46,685 nt of DNA. Source: an uncultured Clostridia bacterium. GTDB lineage: Bacteria > Bacillota > Clostridia > TANB77 > CAG-508. A program made the position numbers and the translations under genes. The notes under the pieces were generated by a model. That model worked only from the letters and a program-made list of their open reading frames with translations, was not told the DNA's origin and did not search any database. The DNA lies in assembly GCA_947624525.1 (NCBI GenBank), contig CANQKT010000006.1, positions 1 through 46,685 on the forward strand, given 5' to 3'. This document shows positions 1 through 6,392 of this stretch, one piece after another (within the stretch, counting starts at the first letter, position 1; each line of letters begins with the position of its first letter).

Positions 1-2
1 TA

Positions 3-1142
3 GATTTTCCAATAACAAGAACAGATAATAACAAAACAGTAGCAGATGAAAAACTAGCGCCAGGAACATCTGGACAGTTTGAAATAGGAATAGATGCAAC
101 AGGAACAGAAACTTTTTTAGAGTATGAATTAGAAATAGCTTTAAATGGTAAACCAACAAATTTAAAATTCTATGAAGGAATAGATAATAATTTGAAAAGA
201 CCACTAGATGTAATTGATAATAAAATGACAATAACTGGATTTATGTCATTTAATCAGGGAATGAAAAGAACAGAAACAATATACTGGGATTGGCCGTATG
301 AAACTAAAGGGAAAAATGAAGAGACAGATAAAAATGATGAAATAGATACAAAAGAAGCAGGAACTACAATGACAATGCAAATAACAGCGACTGGAACTGA
401 GGTATTAGAGCCAACAATAGTGCAAGGAGAGTATTTGAATTTAGGAAAAAATTTAGTAGGAACAGAGTCAACAAAGGATGATTGGAGAATATTTTATGAA
501 GATAAGGAAAGTGGAAATGTGTATGCGATATTATCAGATTATTTGCCAGTAGACGGAGAACATAGTGAGAACAAAAAAATAGTAGAAAGTACAGGATTAC
601 ATACGAATGGTAGCAAATATGGTGTAAATACAAGTAAAAATGCAAAAGATTTAGTAAGTGGATTAAAAGATACAGAACACTGGAAAGGATTGTTACCAGA
701 AGACCTGCAAAAAAATATAAAAATAAAAGTAACCGGAGCAGTAGATATCGAAACATGGGTGAAAAGCTGGAATCATAATCCTAATAGTACAACAACACTA
801 TATACAGAATGTAATGTACCAGGAACTAATTGCACAGAAGGATATTGTATAGGAACAAGTAAACCTTTAACAAGTTCATCAAATAGATGTTATGTAAATT
901 CGGACCCAGAATATAAAGATACCCTATATTTCCCACACAGAGAAAGTTGTGAAAATTGTTATGGATACTGGTTGGCTTCGCCTTCTGCCGATGACTCTAC
1001 CAATGTGATGATTGTGCATTCCTACGGCGATTTGCACCCTAACTACTATTTCAATATGAGTTGCGGGGTCTTGCCTGCAGTTTGTCTACCATCTGATATG
1101 CTACAAAAAGAAGGAAATACATGGAAAGTTATCGAAAAATAA
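3..1142 (+). CDS. SipW-cargo-type surface protein with C-terminal DUF6273/lectin-like module, 5' truncated by window edge
   Basis: The frame is open from base 3, so the start and signal peptide lie outside the window; the TTG at 192 is an internal Leu, not a start. The visible N-terminal part (ITRTDNN, KLAPGTSGQFEI, ATGTE, TMTMQITATGTEV) matches the next gene block by block, which places it in the SipW-dependent (TasA/camelysin-like) secreted family. The C-terminal 60 residues (GYWLASPS ... GVLPAVCL) resemble a DUF6273 / C-type-lectin-like fold seen in surface and phage proteins. Codons at 966-1073 differ sharply from the rest of the gene: none of 36 ends in A. Likely a secreted or cell-surface adhesin; the ligand is unknown. 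Family placement is by motif, not by search. Confidence 0.8.
   Translation, partial: DFPITRTDNNKTVADEKLAPGTSGQFEIGIDATGTETFLEYELEIALNGKPTNLKFYEGIDNNLKRPLDVIDNKMTITGFMSFNQGMKRTETIYWDWPYETKGKNEETDKNDEIDTKEAGTTMTMQITATGTEVLEPTIVQGEYLNLGKNLVGTESTKDDWRIFYEDKESGNVYAILSDYLPVDGEHSENKKIVESTGLHTNGSKYGVNTSKNAKDLVSGLKDTEHWKGLLPEDLQKNIKIKVTGAVDIETWVKSWNHNPNSTTTLYTECNVPGTNCTEGYCIGTSKPLTSSSNRCYVNSDPEYKDTLYFPHRESCENCYGYWLASPSADDSTNVMIVHSYGDLHPNYYFNMSCGVLPAVCLPSDMLQKEGNTWKVIEK
964..1090 (+). other. Candidate DGR variable region at the 3' end of the first surface protein
   Basis: Thirty-six consecutive codons from 966 contain no A at the third position; many are NNC or NNT (TAC, GAC, ACC, TCC, GGC, CAC, AAC, TTC, TGC), whereas the flanks are dominated by A-ending codons. 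It lies at the C-terminus of a lectin-like module just before the stop. That is where diversity-generating retroelements rewrite AAY codons. No template repeat or reverse transcriptase is visible in the window, so this remains an inference; an ordinary DUF6273 module acquired from a GC-richer genome would also look unusual. Confidence 0.45.
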
Positions 1143-1167
1143 ATATGCAAAATTAATAAAATAAATT

Positions 1168-1215
1168 AAGTGACCAAGATTATTAGACTAAAAAGTCTAA
1201 TAATCTTGGTCACTT
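1168..1215 (+). terminator. 22-bp perfect hairpin downstream of the first surface protein
   Basis: A 22-nt arm at 1168-1189 and its exact complement at 1194-1215 flank an AAAA loop. Only a short T stretch follows (CTTTGAATTT), so it is a weak intrinsic terminator by itself, though the stem is long. It lies about 80 bases after the candidate variable region, where DGRs often carry a stem-loop needed for retrohoming. Confidence 0.7.
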
Positions 1216-1531
1216 TGAATTTATATCGTTATTATAAATCTAATATTTTCGTTAAGTTGCATACTTAATCAATCTCAATACAATTTAATTTTACCATAGA
1301 TTAATATATTTTCAAGTGTTTTTTCAAAAAAATATTTTAGAAAATTTTGGTGTACAAGTTATACATTTTAAATTTTGCAAAGTATTGATATATCAATAAA
1401 TTATTGGATTTTAGTATTATCATAAAGTATGCAACTTAATGATAGAACAAACATCATTTGTATACGGAAAAAAGTTTTAAAGTATAACAAAGAACATAAA
1501 AATACTAAAGTTAAAGGAGATGTAAAACAAA
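1216..1531. promoter_or_regulatory. Intergenic spacer with paired inverted repeats and a 40-bp conserved core
   Basis: There is no gene. GTTAAGTTGCATACTTAAT at 1251-1269 is complementary over 15 bases to 1422-1442. Between them, 1286-1325 matches 3179-3218 of the next spacer with about one mismatch. A perfect 14-bp palindrome ATTGATATATCAAT lies at 1384-1397. I could not assign a convincing -35/-10 pair, so the promoter of the next gene is unplaced. Confidence 0.5.
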
Positions 1532-3106
1532 ATGAAAAAAGATAAGAAGATAAGATTAAACATATTAATTGTATTATCATTGTTAATAATAATACTGGCA
1601 TCAAGTATAGGCTTATATGCTTGGTCAAGATATACAAGTTCTGAATCAGGTCAAGCAACTACACAAGTAGCAAAATGGAATTTTAAGTTAAAGGGTAATT
1701 CTACAGCTGAAGCAGAAAACACAAATTTTGCAATAACAAGAACAGATAATAGTTCATCAGTTGAAAGTGGGAAATTAGCTCCAGGAACAAATGGAAAATT
1801 TGAAATGGTAGTAGATACAACAGGGACAGAAGTATCATTGGTTTATGATATAGTATTAACATTAACAAACTGCCCACAGAATTTATTATTTTATAAAGAT
1901 GCAGGCTATCAAAATGAATTGCCAAAAGTAAGTGATAACGGTGTAGATAAATTATATATAAAAGAATATGTACCAGTAAGTGAAGATAGTGTGAAAAATG
2001 GACAACATAATGAAACTCTTTACTGGAGATGGAAATATGAAACAGGTACAAGATCTTGGGAGAAAGACAATAATGATGAACAAGATACAAATGACAAAGG
2101 AAAAACAATGACAATGAAAATAGTTGCAACAGGAACAGAGGTAATGCAGGAGCCAACATATACATTGGAAGAATTGGTAAGAACAGCTAAGATAAAAATA
2201 GGTGATGAGGTTGATTATAAAGCTGTAAGTGAAGGTACAGTGGCAAGTACAGCACAAGCAGATACTGAATCAAATGAAGAAAATACAAATCAAACAACAT
2301 ATACAGCAAAAGCAGCCGAAACAGGAGCTGATACAGACCAAACATTTACGGCAACTAGTAATATGAAATGGAGAGTATTGAGTAGAGATGCAGATAAAGG
2401 AACAATAGAAATAATATCTGCAGATGGAACAACAAAAGCATTAGAATTAAAAGGTCAAGCAGGATTTATAAATTCAAAGGAAGTGTTAGATGAAATTGGA
2501 AAAATATATAGTTATGGAGATGGTGCAGCAGAGGGTAGTGGTAGAAGTGTAGATATAGGAGATATAGAAAAATACTCAAACTATAATCCAGAAGATTACA
2601 TAAATCATAATACTGGAGAAATTAAATGCCATTGTGGAGAGACACATACATATAATAGTGGAACATTTATTAAAGAGATAATAGATGAAGATACAGGAGA
2701 AGTAATAGGGTATGGAGACGAAAATGGGGGAACGGATAATAAACAAGAAGCAACTAGTGATAGTCCCGTAACAATGCGTCAGACATTTTATACCCCAGAA
2801 AGTAGTAGTAAAGAGAAAGAAAGCTTTGAAAATAAAAAAGCATATGAAGTAATATTTCAGACTTTAAAGAATAATGGCAAAAATTACTGGATTGCATCTC
2901 GTTGTGTTATACTTTATGAGAATAATTGCCATTTTGATGTATGTAAGGCAACTGCTGGCTACATGTATGCACATATCTTGTATTACTCTACCGGACAAAG
3001 CAATGGAACGAAGCTCGGAGTTTGCCCGGTCGTAAGTTTACAGTCAAATATTAAGTTAAAAGAAAATGATAGTGGAGTATGGGAGATAATAAATATAGAG
3101 AACTAA
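1532..3106 (+). CDS. SipW-cargo-type surface protein with C-terminal DUF6273/lectin-like module
   Basis: 524 residues; ATG preceded by AAAGGAGA. A short basic stretch (MKKDKKIR) and a hydrophobic segment at about residues 9-30 end in YAWSRYTSSESGQA, the arrangement of SipW-processed TasA/camelysin-like exports. The domain to about residue 200 repeats its neighbours (FAITRTDNS, KLAPGTNGKFEM, TMTMKIVATGTEV). An acidic, Thr/Glu-rich linker follows, then a WRVLSRD segment, a small CHCGETH motif near residue 370, and the lectin-like end (NYWIASR ... GVCPVVSL). Probably secreted and surface-bound. The family is inferred from motifs; a binding partner cannot be named. Second of three tandem paralogs. 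Confidence 0.85.
   Translation: MKKDKKIRLNILIVLSLLIIILASSIGLYAWSRYTSSESGQATTQVAKWNFKLKGNSTAEAENTNFAITRTDNSSSVESGKLAPGTNGKFEMVVDTTGTEVSLVYDIVLTLTNCPQNLLFYKDAGYQNELPKVSDNGVDKLYIKEYVPVSEDSVKNGQHNETLYWRWKYETGTRSWEKDNNDEQDTNDKGKTMTMKIVATGTEVMQEPTYTLEELVRTAKIKIGDEVDYKAVSEGTVASTAQADTESNEENTNQTTYTAKAAETGADTDQTFTATSNMKWRVLSRDADKGTIEIISADGTTKALELKGQAGFINSKEVLDEIGKIYSYGDGAAEGSGRSVDIGDIEKYSNYNPEDYINHNTGEIKCHCGETHTYNSGTFIKEIIDEDTGEVIGYGDENGGTDNKQEATSDSPVTMRQTFYTPESSSKEKESFENKKAYEVIFQTLKNNGKNYWIASRCVILYENNCHFDVCKATAGYMYAHILYYSTGQSNGTKLGVCPVVSLQSNIKLKENDSGVWEIINIEN
2884..3043 (+). other. Second candidate DGR-like variable region
   Basis: This codes for the end of the second surface protein, from NYWIASR to GVCPVVSL. 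C-ending codons (TAC, TGC, GGC, ATC, ACC, AGC, CTC, GTC) are much commoner than in flanking DNA, but about nine of 48 codons still end in A, so the signal is weaker than in the first gene. Its DNA is not alignable with the first region, which would require a different template or a non-DGR explanation. Confidence 0.35.
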
Positions 3107-3139
3107 TTTTAAAAAAATTTAATTTAATAAAAGATAAGA

Positions 3140-3172
3140 AAGTCGTTAAGTTAGGTACTTAACGACTTTTTT
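3140..3172 (+). terminator. Intrinsic terminator of the second surface protein gene
   Basis: AAGTCGTTAAGT pairs with ACTTAACGACTT around a 5-base loop and is followed by a run of T. The loop and inner stem are also complementary to a second hairpin at 3311-3337. Confidence 0.85.
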
Positions 3173-3418
3173 ATAATCTAATTTTACCATATATTAATAT
3201 ATTTTCAAGTGTTTTTTTGGAAAAATTTTATTGTAAATTTTTGTATAGGAGAATTTTATATAAAAACCTCAAAAATACTGAAATATAAGCAAAGCCCCTA
3301 ATATATAAAAAATCATTAAGTACCTAACTTAATGATTAGATAAGGTAAAAAATATACTGAATCTATATGTATAATTACATATTTTACAAGATGTAATTAG
3401 TAGGAGGTATTATATAAT
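3173..3418. promoter_or_regulatory. Spacer with conserved core and hairpin 3311-3337
   Basis: There is no gene. The 40-bp core at 3179-3218 repeats that at 1286-1325. AATCATTAAG/CTTAATGATT forms a hairpin at 3311-3337 whose sequence is complementary to the terminator at 3144-3164 in 19 of 21 positions. The ribosome binding site AGGAGG lies about 3402-3407. No promoter could be placed with confidence. Confidence 0.5.
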
Positions 3419-4666
3419 ATGAAATCAGATACAACCAATAAAAAACATAATAAAATATTAAGCATAGTTATTTTTATAATATTAGTAGTAGCTATAGTAT
3501 TAATAGTTGGCTACGCTTATGCAAAATATGTAACATCCCAAAGTGGGGAAGCACAGGCAGAAATTGCTGAGTGGAATGTTGCTATAAGTATAAATGATAA
3601 TACTAATGAAAATGTAGAGGTGGATTTAGCAAATACAAGAAATAAAGAAAAAGAAGAAGCGGATGTACAAGATGGATATGTAGCACCCGGAACTGCAGGA
3701 AAGTTTAATATTGAGGTTAATGCAGAAAATAGTGATGTATCTTTAGAATATGAAATTAATATGAATGTAGATTATGGAAATAATGAAAAGTTCCCAAAAA
3801 ATCTCGTCTTTTATTCTGATGAAAATATGGAAAATGCATTTTATCATACAGACAATACAATAGAATTAAATGGATTCATAGGATATAACGATTCTAAAAA
3901 AACGGCTACAATTCCTATATATTGGAAATGGGCATATGAAACTGGAACAACAGATATGGAAAAAGAAAAAAATGATGAACTAGATAGTTATTGGCTAGGT
4001 AAAACAATAGAACCATTAACACTAAAAGTAGTTGCAAAGCAAGTAAATACAAACCAAGATGAAAATCCAATGGCAAATCAATATGCAGTAACTCTTGACA
4101 CAAATGGTGGGACTTTAGAAGGGTATGGAGATTCAGGAAAGGTTATTAAGCAAGTAAGTTATGGTGGACAATATGGAGAATTACCGGAACCAACCAGAGA
4201 AGGTTATACTTTTAAAGGTTGGCAAACAGCTGAAAATTTAATATCTACAGATGTAAGTGATTGGGAACAAGGAGCAATTAATACGAATAACGGACAATTA
4301 GTTGAAAATAATCATAGAATAAGGCTGAAAGAGTATCTTAAGATTTCACCTAATACTAATTATGAAATAAGTGTACAAAACAGTAATAATATCAAAATAA
4401 GAGTATTATGTATATATGATAAGAACAAAGTTTTTGTAAATAGTGAAGATCCAGGAACTGCAATGAGTAGTCAAAAATTTACTACAAAAGAAAATGCTTC
4501 GTTTATGAAAATATCATTAAGATACCACGATGGCGATGACAACAAAAATATAAGTGTGGAAGCAATAGAACAAGCAAATCTAAAATTGATTGCAAATGTA
4601 AAAGAATCTACTTTAGTGACAATAAACAAAAATCATACCTTAACAGCAATATGGGAAAAAAATTAG
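3419..4666 (+). CDS. SipW-cargo-type surface protein with split InlB-like B-repeat
   Basis: 415 residues; ATG after AGGAGG. A hydrophobic segment at about residues 13-33 ends in YAYAKYVTSQSGEAQAE, the same export-signal layout as its two upstream paralogs. The TasA-like domain runs to about residue 210 (YVAPGTAGKFNIEV; PLTLKVVAKQV). At about 220 an InlB B-repeat / Listeria-Bacteroides repeat begins (VTLDTNGGTL ... GYTFKGW). Its expected last strand (TINKNHTLTAIW) appears only at the extreme C-terminus. About 110 residues resembling a beta-sandwich (ENLISTDVSDW ... FMKISLRYHDG) sit between the two halves. Probably a surface adhesin. It has no DUF6273 end and no cysteine-rich part, unlike the two genes before it. 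Confidence 0.8.
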   Translation: MKSDTTNKKHNKILSIVIFIILVVAIVLIVGYAYAKYVTSQSGEAQAEIAEWNVAISINDNTNENVEVDLANTRNKEKEEADVQDGYVAPGTAGKFNIEVNAENSDVSLEYEINMNVDYGNNEKFPKNLVFYSDENMENAFYHTDNTIELNGFIGYNDSKKTATIPIYWKWAYETGTTDMEKEKNDELDSYWLGKTIEPLTLKVVAKQVNTNQDENPMANQYAVTLDTNGGTLEGYGDSGKVIKQVSYGGQYGELPEPTREGYTFKGWQTAENLISTDVSDWEQGAINTNNGQLVENNHRIRLKEYLKISPNTNYEISVQNSNNIKIRVLCIYDKNKVFVNSEDPGTAMSSQKFTTKENASFMKISLRYHDGDDNKNISVEAIEQANLKLIANVKESTLVTINKNHTLTAIWEKN

Positions 4667-4671
4667 ATTAA

Positions 4672-4708
4672 AAACTGAAGAAATTATTATCAAAAATTTC
4701 TTCAGTTT
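4672..4708 (+). terminator. Hairpin terminator after the third surface protein gene
   Basis: AAACTGAAGAAATT pairs with AATTTCTTCAGTTT around a short A/T loop just after the stop. The T tail is interrupted, so strength is uncertain. Confidence 0.7.
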
Positions 4709-4732
4709 ATTATCATATAATACATTATTTTA

Positions 4733-4961
4733 TTACAACTTATTCGCCAAATCCAACAAACTTTCTCTATCACTACCAATATACCCCTTAGTAGCATTCA
4801 AACTACCATGAACAGCTTGTGCAGCAACCATCTCAATACCCCATATATCATATAGGGTATCTAATAAATTAAGTAAGTGATGTAATAATTAATTTTAAAC
4901 AATTACAAAAGTCTTCCTTATAAAAGTCAACTGAATCTAACAACTCACATGTTTTATTCAT
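4733..4961 (-). pseudogene. Frame-broken remnant of a small gene
   Basis: On the minus strand an ATG at 4961, preceded by AAAGGAG, starts MNKTCELLDSVDFYKEDF and hits a stop after 30 codons. A second frame then continues as DTLYDIWGIEMVAAQAVHGS and ends LLDLANKL at 4733. The second part has a normal protein-like composition and its own stop, so this reads as one gene broken by an indel. I do not recognise the family. Its ATG overlaps the end of the upstream 64-codon frame by 8 bases, so the two were probably a translationally coupled pair. Confidence 0.5.
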
Positions 4962-5148
4962 ATTTACACGCAATCTCCTTTCGTTCAGTCTTCACATTTT
5001 TACGAATTTTTAAGCAAAGTTTTAAACTTAATTTGAATTCCATGAGCGAAACCACTTTTATAAAATAGTTTCGTATCTTTTTCATAAAATGTTTCGGTAG
5101 TTCTGTTAAACTCTTAAAAAAATGAATTAGCTTATTTTTTCTATCCAT
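4954..5148 (-). CDS. Small basic hypothetical protein
   Basis: 64 residues from the ATG at 5148, ten bases after AAGGAG; an upstream in-frame TTG lies too close to the ribosome site to be the start. The product is strongly basic (MDRKNKLIHFFKSL ... KKIRNYF) with no signal peptide or known motif. It overlaps the remnant at 4733-4961. It may itself be a truncated gene; no function can be assigned. Confidence 0.35.
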   Translation of the reverse strand: MDRKNKLIHFFKSLTELPKHFMKKIRNYFIKVVSLMEFKLSLKLCLKIRKNVKTERKEIACKYE

Positions 5149-5388
5149 AAATATCAAACTCCTTTTTCCTATAAATTTTCTGCTTGTTGCAGATTATATA
5201 TAATTGTATAAAAAATTTTTTAAAAAGGGAACGCTGAAAGAAAATTTTTTCCGTAGGCTGTAACTGCTGACACGACTGGGTTACAAAGGTTTTTGAAAAA
5301 TAAAAGTTGAAATTGTTTAAATTTTTTGAAAAATAGTTTTGATGTTATTGAACGGATAAGTTAAATATTCTAAAATAACAGGTAATAA
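5149..5388. other. Gene-free stretch, GC-richer patch 5225-5300
   Basis: No gene is visible. Around 5225-5300 the composition becomes more balanced than in the flanks, and GTAAC/GTTAC arms bracket about 15 bases. A CTGC-AACAA-GCAG mini-hairpin lies near 5183-5196 (read on either strand). I compared it mentally with cobalamin, preQ1, TPP, FMN and SAM riboswitch cores and found no match. Confidence 0.3.
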
Positions 5389-5542
5389 ATGAGTACATAT
5401 AAACCAACGAATGACTACATGTTTGGGAGTATTTTTGGAGTAGATAAAGAGTATGGATAATGAATTAGTACAGAAAGCTGAAGAAGAATTGGAGTATTTA
5501 AATTCAAGGGAAAAATATTATTCGCGAAAAAACATTTCCTAA
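5389..5542 (+). pseudogene. Internally deleted Rpn/PD-(D/E)XK transposase-like gene
   Basis: The frame at 5389 encodes YKPTNDYMFGSIFG, the characteristic N-terminus of the Rpn family of recombination-promoting nucleases (PDDEXK_2), then stops after 23 residues. An overlapping frame at 5453-5542 encodes VQKAEEELEYLNS, the typical charged C-terminal helix of the same family. The central nuclease domain is missing, so this is a deletion scar. Family recognition is from memory of the motifs. Confidence 0.6.
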
Positions 5543-5556
5543 TATTAGAGAGGAGA

Positions 5557-5742
5557 ATGAGAATGAAATTAAGTATAGATATGAAAAATAAATTTATGAA
5601 AAAAATTATAAAAGCAGTGTTTCTTATATTTATAGTATTTTCAATACTGACAATACATACAATCTTACATAAATCGACATTTTTGTATAATACCGTAAAA
5701 TACCACTTTGTTCTTGACAAAGTGGTATTAAATATAATATAA
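5557..5742 (+). CDS. Possible single-span membrane peptide
   Basis: 61 codons; ATG at 5557 (or 5563) follows GAGGAG. A hydrophobic helix at about residues 17-36 follows a lysine-rich start (MKNKFMKK). The 3' end runs through the promoter and inverted repeat of the next gene, which argues against strong selection on the coding sequence. It lies at the edge of decayed DNA and could be a remnant. Confidence 0.3.
   Translation: MRMKLSIDMKNKFMKKIIKAVFLIFIVFSILTIHTILHKSTFLYNTVKYHFVLDKVVLNII
5700..5728. repeat. 11-bp perfect inverted repeat overlapping the -35 box
   Basis: ATACCACTTTG and CAAAGTGGTAT flank a 7-base centre. The -35 hexamer TTGACA (5714-5719) begins in the loop and enters the right arm. 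No T run follows, so it is more likely an operator for a second regulator than a terminator. Confidence 0.5.
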
Positions 5743-5743
5743 T
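5714..5743 (+). promoter_or_regulatory. Promoter of the DtxR-fold regulator gene
   Basis: TTGACA at 5714-5719 and TATAAT at 5738-5743 are separated by 18 bases; both hexamers are perfect. Transcription should start about 5750, inside the palindromic operator. Confidence 0.8.
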
Positions 5744-5759
5744 GTTAGCCAAGGCTAAC
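5744..5759. promoter_or_regulatory. DtxR-family-type palindromic operator
   Basis: GTTAGCCAAGGCTAAC has two 7-base arms around AA and directly abuts the -10 box, covering the expected start point. It resembles the TTAGGTTAGSCTAACC-type operators of the DtxR family. Placement in front of a DtxR-fold gene predicts autorepression. Confidence 0.75.
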
Positions 5760-5779
5760 AAAAAGGAGAATAGTTGTAT

Positions 5780-6232
5780 ATGATATCGAAATCTTTGGAA
5801 GAATATTTAAAGACGATGTATATTTTGAGGCAGAAAAATGGAAATATACGTGTTACAGATATTGCAGATAAAATGAATTGTTCAAAACCAAGTGTTAATA
5901 AAGCCATAAATAATTTAAAGGAAAATGGTCTGATAAATTATGAGTTATATGGTTCAATTGAATTTACAGAAGATGGAGAAAATTTAGCGAAGAAAATATT
6001 AGAAACATATGACATTATTTTTCTATTTTTAAAAGATGTATTAAATATAGAACCTGAAATTGCTGAGAGAGAAGCGGAAAAAATTAAGATGTCAATGAGT
6101 GATGAAACCATTAATAAACTTGCTAGATACGTTCATCAAGTATTGGGCTTAAATAACTTAGATTGCAATTATGATGTTAATCAAGAAAAGTGTAGAATAT
6201 GTGCAAGGAGAACTAAAATCAAGTCAGATTAA
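5780..6232 (+). CDS. DtxR-fold transcriptional regulator lacking canonical metal ligands
   Basis: 150 residues from ATG 5780; TTG at 5774 is an alternative start, since AAGGAG suits either. An N-terminal winged helix (LEEYLKTMYIL ... VTDIADKMNCSKPSVNKAINNLKENG) is followed by a dimerisation helix domain, as in MntR/IdeR/DtxR without the SH3 domain. By-eye alignment to DtxR gives H79 to Y77, E83 to F81, H98 to E96, C102 to E100, E105 to K103 and H106 to M104, so the usual metal sites are mostly gone. The C-terminus has C129, C138 and C141 (CX8CX2C). It precedes sufCBD and has its own palindromic operator. Classical Fe/Mn sensing is doubtful; binding of Zn or an Fe-S cluster by the cysteines is inference. 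Confidence 0.85.
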   Translation: MISKSLEEYLKTMYILRQKNGNIRVTDIADKMNCSKPSVNKAINNLKENGLINYELYGSIEFTEDGENLAKKILETYDIIFLFLKDVLNIEPEIAEREAEKIKMSMSDETINKLARYVHQVLGLNNLDCNYDVNQEKCRICARRTKIKSD

Positions 6233-6337
6233 AATTTCTATAAAATGGAAATAGTAGATAATTGGTATATATTTTTTTACCATGATAGTAATGACAAAGA
6301 TTAAAAATTTACAAATATTTTGAATAAAATAATAAGT

Positions 6338-6385
6338 GGTTTATAGGTAGAGCCAATTAGAAAACCTAAATATATTATATAAGGA
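6338..6385 (+). promoter_or_regulatory. Duplicated suf leader element, copy A (before sufC)
   Basis: This 48-base segment is almost identical to 11474-11522 before sufU. The first 12 bases (GGTTTATAGGTA) and about the last 26 are shared, ending in the ribosome site AAGGA. GGTTT pairs with AAACC, and an inner GGT pairs with GCC here (G-U) or ACC in copy B, so the middle varies but still pairs. A weak promoter (TTTACA, TAATAA) may lie at 6309-6336. Confidence 0.65.
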
Positions 6386-6392
6386 AATTATT

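Noticed and set aside
192..1142. TTG start at 192 for the first gene
   Set aside because: The frame is open from base 3 and the upstream part matches the paralogs, so the TTG is internal.
3140..3337. Integron attC-like sites (GTTAAGT and ACTTAAC)
   Set aside because: The match is trivial for any GTTRRRY palindrome; one hairpin is an ordinary terminator and there is no integron integrase.
5225..5300. Cobalamin riboswitch suggested by AAAAAGGGAA
   Set aside because: The rest of the conserved core is absent and there is no fitting gene downstream.
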